Part shown: positions 43,355 to 51,456 of the stretch, one piece after another
Numbering within the stretch: position 1 is the stretch's first letter
Layout of the letters: every line of letters begins with the position of its first letter
Origin: Frigoribacterium faeni
GTDB lineage: Bacteria > Actinomycetota > Actinomycetes > Actinomycetales > Microbacteriaceae
Reading direction: 5' to 3'
DNA: 51,456 nucleotides
NCBI RefSeq assembly: GCF_011761235.1
Contig: NZ_JAAOYW010000001.1
Location: forward strand, 1,371,465 to 1,422,920
The notes under the pieces: model-generated
The model's database searches: none
What the model was told of the DNA's origin: nothing
The model's input: the letters and a program-made list of their open reading frames with translations, nothing else
Made by a program: the position numbers and the translations under genes

Positions 43355-45481
43355 ATGACATCGACACCCCTCCCGACCGCACCGCGGACGGCCCCTCGGG
43401 CCCGCCGCCTCCTGCCCCGACTCGCCGCCGCCGCGGCCGTCGTGGCCCTCTCCGTCCCCCTCGCCGCCTGCTCGGCCGGCGCGGCCGACCCGGCCGGCGC
43501 GGCCGACCCGGCCACCGCGACCGGCGCGACCTCCCCCGCCGCCGACACCGCGCCTCCTTCGGCCCCCCAGCACCAGCCCGGCGGCCGCTCCCTCACGCAG
43601 GACGACGTGGACGCCTGGCTCGACGGCGCGGTCGGCTCGGCGCTGCAGACCACCGGCATCCCCGGGGCGACCGTCTCGGTCGTGTCGGACGGCCGGCTGC
43701 TCACGGCGCGTGGCTACGGCCTCGCCGACACCGGCACCGAGGGCTCGCCGGCCCGCCCCGTCGACCCCGAGGACACCCTGTTCCGCATCGGCTCCGTCTC
43801 GAAGGTCGTCTCGGCGACCGCGATCATGCAGCTCGTCGAGCAGGGCGAGCTCGACCTCGACGCCGACGTGCAGCAGTACCTCGACTTCGACCTCGACACC
43901 CCGAAGGGCGCCGTCACCCTGCGGCACCTGCTCACGCACACCGCCGGCTTCGAGGAGGTCATCTCCGGCCTCATCGGCACGCCCGGAAGCGAGCAGACGC
44001 TCCGCGAGGCGGTCTCGGAGGCTCCCCCGGCGCAGGTCTACGAGCCCGGCACCACGCCCGCGTACTCGAACTACGGCGCCACGCTCGCGGGGTACGTCGC
44101 CGAGCGCGTCAGCGGACGTCCGTTCGCCGAGCTGGTGCAGGACGAGGTGCTCGACCCCGCCGGCATGACCTCGTCGTCGTTCGAGCAGCCGCTGCCCGCC
44201 GACCTCGACGCCCGCCTCGCCAAGGGCTACCCGGACGACTCGAAGCCGGCGTACCCGACCGAGGTCGTGAACGCCGCCCCGGCCGGAGCGATGTCGGCCT
44301 CGGCGACCGACATGGCGCGCTTCATGCTCGCCCACCTCGGCGACCTGCCCGCCGAGCAGTCGCTGCTCGAGCCCGCCACCCTCGACGAGATGCACAGCCC
44401 CGCCCTCGACGCCGACCAGCTCGGCACGCTCGCCGTCGGCCAGCGCATGGACCTCGCGTTCTTCGACGACAGCACCCCCGGCCTGCCCGCCTTCGGCCAC
44501 GACGGCGACACGCAGGTGTTCCACAGCGCCATGCGGATGTTCCCCGACGCCGACGCGGGCATCTTCGTGTCGTTCAACGGCTCGGGCCGCGCCGCGACCG
44601 ACACCCTCGACCTGCGCACCACGGTGCTGCAGGGCTTCGCGGACCGCTACCTGCGCGAGGCGTCCGCCGACGACGACACGACCCGAGGAGGCGCTGCCCG
44701 CTCCGACGGCACCGCCGCGGCCGCCGCGATGGCCGGCGTCTACACCTCCTCCCGCTCGCCCGTCACGAACCCCGGCGCCCTGCTCGCCCTGAGCGGCCAG
44801 ACGACGATCGTCCCGCGCTCCGACGGGACCGTCGCCGTGACCCCGAAGCCGCTCGCCACCACGACCGGCGTGTACGAGCTGGTCGACGACCACCTGTGGC
44901 GCGAGGTGGGCGGCGACGCCCTGCTCGCGACGCGGACCGACGGCGAGGGCGACGACGCGACCGTGTCGGCGATCTCGTGGGGCGCCTCCTTCACGATGCT
45001 GCGGGCGCAGCCCTGGCAGGTCGCGTCGGCCGTCCTGCCGCTCGTGCTCGTCTCCGTGGCGGTGCTGCTCGTCTCGGTGGTCGCCTGGCCGACCGCGGCC
45101 CTCGTCGGCCTCGGTCGCCGCACCGGGCGCCGTGACCTCGTCGTCGCCCGACGCCCCGAGACCGGACGCCGCCGCCGCGCGCTGCTGCTCTCGCGCCTCG
45201 GCCAGGTCGCCACGCTGCTCGCGCTCGTCGGCTGGGGCATCACGGCCGTGCAGGCCATGGCGTTCCAGGACGTGTCGGCAGGGTCGCTCCGCGTGCTGCA
45301 GGTGCTGCAGCTGGCCGGCGTGGTCGCGATCGTGCCCGCCGCCGTCGCCGTCGTGCAGGCCGTCCGCGAGCGTCGGGGCTGGGCCTCGGTGACCGGACGC
45401 GTGCTCGTCGTCGCCGCCCTCGTCGCCCTGGCCGTGTTCGCGGTCACGTGGCGTCTGCTCTCCCCGAGCGTGAGCTTCTGA
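43355..45481 (+). CDS. Membrane-anchored serine hydrolase, beta-lactamase/PBP4-like family
   Basis: A 708-residue exported protein. Lipobox LAAC (Cys39) ends the signal peptide. The beta-lactamase-type domain spans about 80-430: Ser147-x-x-Lys150 in GSVSK, Tyr237-Ser-Asn239 in AYSNY, and the third motif His382-Asp-Gly. A linker domain then leads to four membrane helices in the last ~160 residues. Periplasmic S12 peptidases such as ClbP also end in membrane helices, but here both ends are anchored. The substrate is unknown; a D-amino-acid peptide is plausible. GAGCGT ends 6 nt before the ATG. A two-component system follows. Confidence 0.9.
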   Translation: MTSTPLPTAPRTAPRARRLLPRLAAAAAVVALSVPLAACSAGAADPAGAADPATATGATSPAADTAPPSAPQHQPGGRSLTQDDVDAWLDGAVGSALQTTGIPGATVSVVSDGRLLTARGYGLADTGTEGSPARPVDPEDTLFRIGSVSKVVSATAIMQLVEQGELDLDADVQQYLDFDLDTPKGAVTLRHLLTHTAGFEEVISGLIGTPGSEQTLREAVSEAPPAQVYEPGTTPAYSNYGATLAGYVAERVSGRPFAELVQDEVLDPAGMTSSSFEQPLPADLDARLAKGYPDDSKPAYPTEVVNAAPAGAMSASATDMARFMLAHLGDLPAEQSLLEPATLDEMHSPALDADQLGTLAVGQRMDLAFFDDSTPGLPAFGHDGDTQVFHSAMRMFPDADAGIFVSFNGSGRAATDTLDLRTTVLQGFADRYLREASADDDTTRGGAARSDGTAAAAAMAGVYTSSRSPVTNPGALLALSGQTTIVPRSDGTVAVTPKPLATTTGVYELVDDHLWREVGGDALLATRTDGEGDDATVSAISWGASFTMLRAQPWQVASAVLPLVLVSVAVLLVSVVAWPTAALVGLGRRTGRRDLVVARRPETGRRRRALLLSRLGQVATLLALVGWGITAVQAMAFQDVSAGSLRVLQVLQLAGVVAIVPAAVAVVQAVRERRGWASVTGRVLVVAALVALAVFAVTWRLLSPSVSF

Positions 45482-45546
45482 TGCGCCGTCCACAGGGCGG
45501 GACGCCCCGCGACCGCGACGACGCCGGCACCTGGCATGCTCGGGAC

Positions 45547-46926
45547 GTGACCTCCTCTCCCTCCCTCTCCGCGCAGCACGAGAGCCGCTCCGCGCAGCAC
45601 GAGAGCACGGTGCCGGGCGCCGCCGCGACACGACGGGCGCTCGCCCGGCTCGGCGTGCGCAGCCCCCTCGGGCGCGACGTGGTCCTGGCCGCGGTCTGGA
45701 CGGTCGTCACCGTCGCGCTGCTCGCCTCGCTGGTGGGGGCAGGCGAGTTCCTCGGGGCGTCGCGCAGCATCCCTGCGGCGCAGATCACGGTCGTGCTCGT
45801 GCTCGCCGTCGTGCAGTGCCTGCCGCTCGCGCTGCGACGGCGCTGGCCGGCGGCGACGCTCCTGGCGATCAGCGTGGTGCAGGCCGGCCTGCTGGCCGTG
45901 CTGCCCACGGGCCTCGCGCTCTGGACGGCGGCGCCCGTCGTCGCCGCGTACACGGTCGGCTCGCTGCTGACCACGCGCCGCACCGTCGGGGTCGTGCTCG
46001 TCGCGATCGCGGTCGAGAGCGTCGGCGCCGTCGTCGGCGCGACGGCCGTCGCCAAGCAGGCGCTCGGCGCGCAGGGCGGGCTCGGCGGCCTGGGCGGGAT
46101 CGACGCCCCGGGCACGAGCGTGGTCGTCGAGGCGCTCGCGCTGGTCGCGACGGCCGTCCTCGTCAACGGGATCAGCGCCTCCGTCGGCTCGTGGGTCGCC
46201 CTGCGACGTCGGCACGAGAGCGACAGCCGGGCACGGGCCGCCGAGTCGGTCGAGCACCAGGCGACGCTGACCCGGTCGGCCGTGGCCGCCGAGCGCACCC
46301 GCATGGCCCGCGAGCTGCACGACATCGCCGCGCACCACCTCACCGGGCTCGTCGTGCAGGCGGGCGCCGCCGAGCGCCTCGTCGACGTCGACCCCGAGCG
46401 CGCGAAGCAGTCGCTGCGCAGCGTCCGCTCGCAGGGCCGCGAGACGCTCGACTCGCTGCGGTCGATCGTGGGCATCCTGCGCGAGACCGGCGACGGAGCC
46501 GACGGCACGGCCCCCGTGCCCGGGCTGCGCGACGTCGGAGAGCTCGTCGCCGCGGCCCGCACGGCCGGCACCGCCGTCGACGAACAGGTCGACGGCGAGC
46601 TGCCCTCGCTGGCGCCGCTCGCCGACGTCACCGCCTACCGCACCGTGCAGGAGGCGCTGGCCAACGCCCGCAGGCACGCCCCCGACGCCCCGGTGCAGCT
46701 GACCACGACCGCCCGGCCGGGCCGGCTCGTGCTCGTCGTCGAGAACGAGGTGCCGTCCCGGCCCGCGAGCTCGGCCCCGGCGGGCTACGGCCTCGTCGGG
46801 ATGCGCGAGCGCGCGGCGCTCGTCGGCGGGCTGCTCGAGGCCGGCCCGACCGGCACGGGCACCTGGCGGGTGCGGCTCGAGCTGCCGGTCGAGGCCGAGC
46901 GCGTCGTGGGCGGGAGCGCCTCGTGA
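45547..46926 (+). CDS. NarL-type sensor histidine kinase
   Basis: A 459-residue kinase. The N-terminus carries a duplicated AQHES motif (9-13 and 16-20). About five to six membrane helices lie between 44 and 220. The HisKA_3 dimerisation domain has His258 in RELHDIAAHH. The ATPase domain shows QEALANARRHA and GYGLVGMRER. There is no large sensor domain, so it probably senses within the membrane. GTG at 45547 has CATGCT 6 nt upstream (leaderless). Its stop overlaps the next gene's start (GTGA). Confidence 0.93.
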   Translation: MTSSPSLSAQHESRSAQHESTVPGAAATRRALARLGVRSPLGRDVVLAAVWTVVTVALLASLVGAGEFLGASRSIPAAQITVVLVLAVVQCLPLALRRRWPAATLLAISVVQAGLLAVLPTGLALWTAAPVVAAYTVGSLLTTRRTVGVVLVAIAVESVGAVVGATAVAKQALGAQGGLGGLGGIDAPGTSVVVEALALVATAVLVNGISASVGSWVALRRRHESDSRARAAESVEHQATLTRSAVAAERTRMARELHDIAAHHLTGLVVQAGAAERLVDVDPERAKQSLRSVRSQGRETLDSLRSIVGILRETGDGADGTAPVPGLRDVGELVAAARTAGTAVDEQVDGELPSLAPLADVTAYRTVQEALANARRHAPDAPVQLTTTARPGRLVLVVENEVPSRPASSAPAGYGLVGMRERAALVGGLLEAGPTGTGTWRVRLELPVEAERVVGGSAS

Positions 46927-47684
46927 TCCGGGTCGTGCTCGTCGACGACCAGTCGATCGTGCGGGCCGGGTTCCGCATCGTCCTCGAGACCGCAGGAGGC
47001 GTCGAGGTCGTCGGCGAGGCCTCCGGCGGCCGCGAGGCGGTCGAGGTCGTGCGGCGCACCCGTCCCGACGTGGTCGTGATGGACGTCCGCATGCCCGGCG
47101 GCGACGGCATCGAGGCGACGCGCGTGATCACGAGCGAGGCGGCGGGCGACGGCGGCTTCGGCGGGGGCGACGGCGACGGCGCTGGGGGCGCAGGCGGCGC
47201 GGGCGCAGGCGGTGCGGGCGCCGGCGGGGCCGCGGGCGCGGCCGCGTCGGACGGCCCGCGCGGCCCCGCCGTGCTCGTCGCCACGACGTTCGACCTCGAC
47301 GAGTACGTCTTCGGCGCCCTCGAGGCCGGGGCGAGCGGCTTCGTGCTCAAGGACGCCGAGCCCGACGAGTTCGTCGCCGCGGTGCGAGCGCTCGCGTCGG
47401 GCCGCGCCGCGATCGACGGCGCGACCACCCGCCGGGTCATCGCGGAGTTCACGCGACGGCGGGCCGCCTCCTCGTCCGGGGCCTCGGTCGACGTGCTCAC
47501 GCCCCGCGAGCAGGAGATCGTGCGGCTGCTCGGCGAGGGCCTGTCGAACGACGAGATCGGCGAGCGGCTCGTCATCGAGACGAGCACCGTGAAGTCGCAC
47601 CTGACGCGGGTGATGACCAAGCTCGACACCCGTGACCGGCTGCAGACCGTCGTCTGGGGCTACCGCTCGGGCCTGCTGCGCTGA
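46923..47684 (+). CDS. NarL/FixJ-family response regulator with Gly/Ala insertion in the receiver
   Basis: A 253-residue regulator, co-translated with the kinase. Receiver: Asp8-Asp9, phosphoacceptor Asp54 in VVMDVRMPG, Thr121 and Lys143 in VLKD. A LuxR-type helix-turn-helix lies at about 188-248 (LTPREQEIVRLLGEGLSNDE). Residues about 72-115 are a Gly/Ala/Asp insertion between helix 3 and strand 4, where NarL proteins have only a short loop; the normal length would be near 210. The conserved residues remain, so the protein should fold. Targets are unknown, perhaps the upstream serine hydrolase. Confidence 0.93.
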   Translation: MIRVVLVDDQSIVRAGFRIVLETAGGVEVVGEASGGREAVEVVRRTRPDVVVMDVRMPGGDGIEATRVITSEAAGDGGFGGGDGDGAGGAGGAGAGGAGAGGAAGAAASDGPRGPAVLVATTFDLDEYVFGALEAGASGFVLKDAEPDEFVAAVRALASGRAAIDGATTRRVIAEFTRRRAASSSGASVDVLTPREQEIVRLLGEGLSNDEIGERLVIETSTVKSHLTRVMTKLDTRDRLQTVVWGYRSGLLR

Positions 47685-47693
47685 CGCCCCGGC

Positions 47694-47759
47694 AGGGCGG
47701 GCGGGTCCGTCGCCGACGGTCCGTCGCGACCGCCCGCCCCCGACGGACCCGCCCGCCCT
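47694..47759. terminator. Perfect 19-bp hairpin after the NarL-type regulator
   Basis: Arms 47694-47712 and 47741-47759 are perfectly complementary. The 28-nt interior contains a second GGTCCGTCG (47718-47726), a repeat of 47704-47712, so alternative pairings are possible. The core GGGCGGGTCCGTCG is shared with the terminator at 31213. Confidence 0.85.
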
Positions 47760-47795
47760 CGGGCACCGTCAGGGGCAGGGGCCGATGATGGCCCG

Positions 47796-48248
47796 ATGAA
47801 CGACGCCATCGTCACGCCCCTCGGCTTCTCGCACGTGCGCCTCACGGTCACGGACATCCACCGCAGCAAGGCCTTCTACGAGCAGCTGTTCGGGATGCCC
47901 CCGGGCAGCGACTTCAGCGACCAGATCGACGACCCGACCGTCCACGACGACCCGCAGCGCACCTACGGCGGCTGCTCGTTCACGTTCGGCGGGCAGACGC
48001 TCGGGCTGCGGCCGGTCGCGCCGGCCGGCGACCGCTTCGACCCGGACAGGGTCGGCCTCGACCACCTGAGCCTGCGCGTCGGCTCCGTCGACGAGCTGTA
48101 CGAGGCCGCCGAGCGGCTGGAGGCGGCGGGCATCGAGCACGGCGAGGTCACCGACCTGCCCGCCTTCGGCCTCGTGGTGCTCTCGCTGCAGGACCCGGAC
48201 GACGTCAACCTCGAGCTCGCCGCTGCCCGCCCCGGCGGCCGCGCCTAG
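47796..48248 (+). CDS. Glyoxalase/VOC-superfamily protein
   Basis: A 150-residue protein with two paired beta-alpha-beta-beta-beta modules. It begins GFSHVRLTVTDIHRSKAFYEQLFG; the second module contains VGLDHLSLRVGSVDELYEAAERLEAAG and ends VLSLQDPDDVNLELA. His and Glu ligands typical of metal-binding VOC proteins are present (His in FSHV and LDHL, Glu in LELA). Function could be dioxygenase, lyase or resistance; it cannot be fixed. GATGAT ends 6 nt before the ATG, a weak leaderless pattern. Confidence 0.88.
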   Translation: MNDAIVTPLGFSHVRLTVTDIHRSKAFYEQLFGMPPGSDFSDQIDDPTVHDDPQRTYGGCSFTFGGQTLGLRPVAPAGDRFDPDRVGLDHLSLRVGSVDELYEAAERLEAAGIEHGEVTDLPAFGLVVLSLQDPDDVNLELAAARPGGRA

Positions 48249-48306
48249 CCCGCGCCCGCACCTAGCCCGCGCCCGCGCCTGGGCCGCGGTTCGGCCGCCG
48301 AGCGAC

Positions 48307-48367
48307 GCTCAGGTGTCGCGACGCGGGCGCTCGCCTCGCTCGAGACCCCACGACGCGTCACCTGAGC
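48307..48367. terminator. Imperfect 17-bp hairpin after the VOC gene
   Basis: The left arm starts GCTCAGGTG at 48307 and the right arm ends CACCTGAGC at 48367; inward pairing continues to about 17 bp with two mismatches. GCGACG stands at 48302-48307 and 48318-48323, a weaker version of the doubled-arm design. It lies 58 bp after the VOC stop. Confidence 0.6.
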
Positions 48368-48437
48368 ACGGCTCGACGTCGACTCGTGCGCCGGCACCCG
48401 GATGCGCGACGGCCGCGATGAGCCGTACGCTCCGACC

Positions 48438-49610
48438 ATGACACCGAGGTCCGCCCGCCCGCGCCCGCGCCCCGGCCGGTCGACGCCGCCCGTCGCCGCC
48501 GCCACAGCCGCCGCAGCCGTCGCCGCCGTGCTCGCCCTGGTGCTGGGCGGGTGCACCTCGTCGACCGGCGCCTCCTCGTCCGAGGCGACCGGCGCCTCCT
48601 CGTCCGACGCGACGTCGAACGGCAGCACCGACGGCACCGGCCCCGCCGACGACGCGGACGCCACCCGGGCCGACGCCGCCGCTCCGGCCTTCGACGTCAC
48701 GGGCTTCGTGCTCGAGGGAGCCGCCCCCGACGTCGTCGACGCGAGCGCCGCCTCCCTCGACGTGCTCGCCGTCGACGGCGTGCTGCTCGCGCCCGACGGG
48801 GCCGGCGTCGGCAGCCCGTCGTCCGAGGCCGAGGCGCAGCGCGACGCGGCGCACGCCCGCGGGCTCCAGGCGCAGCTGCTCGTGAGCAACTACGACGAGC
48901 GGCTCGGCGACTTCAGCGGCCCGCTGGCGACCGCCCTGCTGGCGAGCCCCGAGAACAGGTCCGTCGTCGTCGCCGACCTCGCCGCCGACGTCACGGTCGG
49001 CGGCTGGGACTCGCTGATGATCGACCTCGAGGGGCTCTCGGCCGACGACTCGGCGGGGCTCACCGCCCTCGTCGCCGAGCTGCGCGCCGCCATCGGCCCC
49101 GACGTGCGGCTCGACGTCGCGCTGCAGGCGTCCACCACGGTCGAGGGGTGGGCCGAGCTCGGCTACGACGTGCCGGCGCTGGCCGCGTCGGTCGACCACC
49201 TCACGCTGATGGCCTACGACCAGCACGGCCCCTGGGAGCCCGACGACCCCGGCCCCGTCGGCTCCCTCGACTGGACGATCGACTCCCTCGCGGCCCTCGC
49301 CGAGCTCGCGCCCACCGACCAGATCGTGCTCGGCGTCGCGGGCTACGGCTACCGCTGGGGCGGCGACGAGCCCGCCGGGCAGCTGTCGGACGAGGAGGCG
49401 CGCGACCGTGTCGAGGACGCCGGCGGATCCGCTCGCTGGGACTCCCGGGCCGCCGAGCAGACGGCGTCGCTCGACGGCGGCGAGGTGCTCTGGTGGTCGG
49501 ACGCCCGCTCGCTCGACACCCGCGTCTCGCTCGCCCGCGGGCTCGGGCTCGCCGGGGTCGCCGTCTGGTCGCTCGACCTCAGCGACCCCGTCGAGGTCGA
49601 CGCGGACTAG
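48438..49610 (+). CDS. GH18-like glycosyl hydrolase lipoprotein
   Basis: A 390-residue exported lipoprotein (lipobox LGGC, Cys39). After an Asp/Ser/Ala-rich linker the domain follows the GH18 fold of spore-cortex and chitinase-like enzymes: LLVSNYDE, then the catalytic-strand segment WDSLMIDLEG with Asp196 and acid Glu198, MAYDQHGPW near 255, GVAGYGYRW, and the last strand GVAVWSLDL. It probably cleaves beta-1,4-linked GlcNAc-containing polymer or binds it; the classical DGxDxDxE is only partly kept. TACGCT ends 6 nt before the ATG: leaderless. Confidence 0.85.
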   Translation: MTPRSARPRPRPGRSTPPVAAATAAAAVAAVLALVLGGCTSSTGASSSEATGASSSDATSNGSTDGTGPADDADATRADAAAPAFDVTGFVLEGAAPDVVDASAASLDVLAVDGVLLAPDGAGVGSPSSEAEAQRDAAHARGLQAQLLVSNYDERLGDFSGPLATALLASPENRSVVVADLAADVTVGGWDSLMIDLEGLSADDSAGLTALVAELRAAIGPDVRLDVALQASTTVEGWAELGYDVPALAASVDHLTLMAYDQHGPWEPDDPGPVGSLDWTIDSLAALAELAPTDQIVLGVAGYGYRWGGDEPAGQLSDEEARDRVEDAGGSARWDSRAAEQTASLDGGEVLWWSDARSLDTRVSLARGLGLAGVAVWSLDLSDPVEVDAD

Positions 49611-49675
49611 GGCCGGGAGCGGCGCGCCGCGCCGCGCGCGGCCCGGCGCGCCCGGCTCGCGCGGCCCTCGTCCGC

Positions 49676-49745
49676 CGAGGGCGGGTCTTCCGGGCCGAGG
49701 GCGGGTCGCCGCGCACCCGCCCTCGCCCCGGAACACCCGCCCTCG
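49676..49745. terminator. 31-bp-arm palindrome, the clearest doubled-arm example
   Basis: Arms 49676-49706 and 49715-49745 pair with two mismatches around an 8-nt loop. CGAGGGCGGGT occurs twice in the left arm (49676-49686 and 49696-49706) and its complement twice in the right arm. It lies 65 bp after the GH18-like gene. Confidence 0.82.
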
Positions 49746-49803
49746 ACCCCTCCACGCACCCGCTCACGCACCCGCTGTGGCCGACGCCGCTACCGTGGCC
49801 CGC

Positions 49804-51255
49804 ATGCACCCGAGCACGCCGAACACCCCCGACACCCCGAACGACCCGAACACGCCCGACGCCCCGAGCACCCCGAGCACCCCGACCGACCCCGCCCGCG
49901 CCTGGACCGAGCACGTCGTGTGGTGGCACGTCTACCCCCTCGGGTTCGGCGGGGCGGACACGACCGGGGCGGACCGCTCGCCGGCACCGCGCCTCCTCGA
50001 TCTCGTGCCGTGGCTCGACCACCTGCTCGCGCTGGGCGCGAACGGCCTCGCGCTCGGCCCCGTCTTCGCGTCGTCGACGCACGGCTACGACACGATCGAC
50101 TGGTTCACCGTCGACCCGCGCCTCGGCACCGACGACGACCTCGCGACGCTCATCGACGCCGCCCACGCGAAGGGCGTGCGGGTGATGCTCGACGGAGTGT
50201 TCAACCACGTCGGCCCCGAGTTCCCGGCCCTGCGGGAGGCGCGGGCCGACCCGTCGTCGCCGGCCGCCTCCCTGTTCCGTCGCGACGAGCAGGGCGAGCT
50301 GGCGACGTTCGAGGGGCACGGCGGGCTGATCGCGCTCGACCACTCGTCGCCCGAGGTGGTGCGCACCGTCGCCGACGTGCTCGTGCACTGGGCCGAGCGC
50401 GGCGCCGACGCCTGGCGCCTCGACGCCGCCTACGCGGTGCCGTCGTCGTTCTGGGCCCAGGTGCTGCCCCCGCTGCGCGAGCGGCACCCCGACGTGTGGG
50501 TGGTCGGCGAGGTGCTGCACGGCGACTACGTCGCGGCCGTCCGCGAGGGAGGCCTCGACAGCGTCACCCAGTACGAGCTCTGGCAGGGCACCTGGCACAG
50601 CCTGCAGGACGTCAACCTGCACGAGCTGGCCTGGGCCCTCACCCGGCACGACGAGTTCCTCGACGCGTTCGTGCCGCTGACCTTCGTCGGCAACCACGAC
50701 GTGACCCGCATCGCCAGCCAGATCGACGACGAGCGCCACCACGCCCACGCCGTCGTGCTGCTCTTCGTGCTCGGCGGGGTGCCGAGCGTCTACTACGGCG
50801 ACGAGCTCGGGCTGAGGGCCGTCAAGGAGGAGCGGGTCGGCGGAGACGACGCGGTGCGTCCCGCCTTCCCTCGCTGGTCGGGCGACGACGTCGTGTCGCT
50901 CGTGGCCGGCGCCGACCCCGCCGTCCTGGCGCTGCACCAGGAGCTGGTCGGCCTCCGTCGCCGTCACCCGTGGCTGCACTCGGCGCGCACCCGCACGGTG
51001 TCGGTGGCGAACGAGTCGCTCGTGCTCGAGGTGCGGGGCGCGGGGGCCGGCTCGGGCCCGGACTCGGACTCGGGCTCGGGCTCGGGCTCGGACGAGGTGC
51101 TCGTCGTCGTGCTGAACCTCGGCGACGAGCCGCTGCGCGTCGCCGACCCTGCCCCCGCGGCCGACGGGTGGGTGGCCGGTCGTGACGCCGGGCTCGACGG
51201 CGACGTGCTCGTCGTCGGCGCGCACGGCTGGGCCGTCGTCGCCCCGCGTCGCTGA
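49804..51255 (+). CDS. GH13 alpha-amylase family hydrolase
   Basis: A 483-residue cytosolic enzyme. After a Pro/Thr/Asn/Asp-rich N-terminal tail the (beta/alpha)8 barrel shows all four GH13 regions: DGVFNH, the nucleophile Asp207 in AWRLDAAYA, acid/base Glu236 in VVGEVLHG, and Asp299 in FVGNHD. It is short for an amylase and lacks a long domain B, resembling trehalose-synthase/cyclomaltodextrinase-like or oligosaccharide hydrolases. The C-terminal domain contains a Ser/Gly/Asp-rich insertion near 419-432. Specificity is unknown. TACCGT ends 7 nt before the ATG: leaderless. Confidence 0.93.
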   Translation: MHPSTPNTPDTPNDPNTPDAPSTPSTPTDPARAWTEHVVWWHVYPLGFGGADTTGADRSPAPRLLDLVPWLDHLLALGANGLALGPVFASSTHGYDTIDWFTVDPRLGTDDDLATLIDAAHAKGVRVMLDGVFNHVGPEFPALREARADPSSPAASLFRRDEQGELATFEGHGGLIALDHSSPEVVRTVADVLVHWAERGADAWRLDAAYAVPSSFWAQVLPPLRERHPDVWVVGEVLHGDYVAAVREGGLDSVTQYELWQGTWHSLQDVNLHELAWALTRHDEFLDAFVPLTFVGNHDVTRIASQIDDERHHAHAVVLLFVLGGVPSVYYGDELGLRAVKEERVGGDDAVRPAFPRWSGDDVVSLVAGADPAVLALHQELVGLRRRHPWLHSARTRTVSVANESLVLEVRGAGAGSGPDSDSGSGSGSDEVLVVVLNLGDEPLRVADPAPAADGWVAGRDAGLDGDVLVVGAHGWAVVAPRR

Positions 51256-51332
51256 CCGCCCCTCCCCTCCCCGCTGACCGCTGGCGCCCCTCCCCTCCCG
51301 CGCTGAGCGCCGGCTCCCTCCCCCCGCACCCC

Positions 51333-51456
51333 GGAGTGGGGGGGGGGGGGCCCCCCCCCCCGGGGGGGGGGGGCCCCCCGGGGGGGGGGGGGCGGCCCCC
51401 CCCCCCCCCCCCCCGCCCGCGGGGGGGGCGCCCCGCCGCGGGGGGGGCGGGGGGGC
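51333..51456. other. G/C homopolymer tract at the end of the window
   Basis: Runs of more than ten G alternate with runs of C to the last base, with almost no other base. No biological feature is visible. This is most likely read error or low-coverage assembly at a contig end. Confidence 0.85.

Noticed and set aside
44690-44700. AGGAGGCGC copies read as internal ribosome-binding sites
   Set aside because: Although AGGAGG resembles a Shine-Dalgarno sequence, the copies occur on both strands, in sense and antisense orientation, and are mostly not followed by a start codon at suitable spacing.

Overview
The window is about 51 kb of very GC-rich DNA (by eye about 73% GC). Coding is dense on both strands, stop-start overlaps of the GTGA type are common, and several small actinobacterial families are present (DUF6458-like and Septum_form-like proteins, a GH114 lipoprotein, and the ATP-grasp/alpha-E/transglutaminase triad). 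This fits a high-GC actinobacterium, most likely family Microbacteriaceae; the genus cannot be fixed from the sequence alone. The last ~120 bases are long G and C homopolymers, which look like a damaged contig end. I see no rRNA, tRNA, CRISPR array, insertion sequence or phage gene. The region reads as ordinary chromosome.

Layout. 0.3-2.6 kb: an OmpR/histidine kinase pair on the minus strand, with an unusual acidic sensor loop. 2.7-5.5 kb: an SDR dehydrogenase divergent from a MarR regulator-MFS exporter operon, with an AT-rich dyad between them. 5.5-7.7 kb: an unknown membrane protein with a possible leader ORF, a duplicated intergenic block, and a GH114 lipoprotein. 7.7-11.3 kb: a minus-strand operon of circularly permuted ATP-grasp, alpha-E and transglutaminase-like proteins. 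11.5-15.5 kb: a small basic membrane protein, an alpha/beta hydrolase, a CDP-alcohol phosphatidyltransferase, a septum-formation-like protein and an Old Yellow Enzyme. 15.7-21 kb: an OafA-type acyltransferase, a 3-hydroxyisobutyrate-dehydrogenase-like protein, PlsC and a four-helix membrane protein. 21.3-27 kb: RecQ, a CPBP protease and a sortase-type 5'-nucleotidase. 27-31 kb: a DMT transporter, a GNAT acetyltransferase, aroE-aroD and a DUF6458 protein. 31.4-36.1 kb: sbcD-sbcC. 36-43 kb: small membrane proteins (two are paralogues), an M20 peptidase, a lipoprotein, an LLM oxidoreductase and a leader-ORF-coupled gene pair. 43.3-47.7 kb: a membrane-anchored serine hydrolase followed by a NarL-type two-component system. 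47.8-51.3 kb: a VOC protein, a GH18-like lipoprotein and a GH13 hydrolase.

The most interesting signals lie outside the protein families. (1) Many genes appear to be transcribed leaderless: a TANNNT-like -10 box ends exactly 6-7 nt before the start codon at about 17 starts. (2) Several terminator-like palindromes share one design: each arm is bounded by its own short direct repeat, so every hairpin can fold in more than one register. (3) The 9-mer AGGAGGCGC is present at least 34 times on both strands, and an extended 15-mer AGGAGGCGCGGGTCG five times, often between genes and sometimes at the cost of rare codons. (4) A 105-nt region upstream of the DUF6458 gene is closed by a perfect 13-bp stem and looks like a structured RNA. 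(5) A 22-codon Arg/Pro-rich upstream ORF ends on the start codon of its downstream gene.

Co-working genes: the two two-component systems, the MarR-MFS unit, the ATP-grasp/alpha-E/transglutaminase unit, aroE-aroD (shikimate pathway) and sbcDC-recQ (DNA-end processing and recombination).
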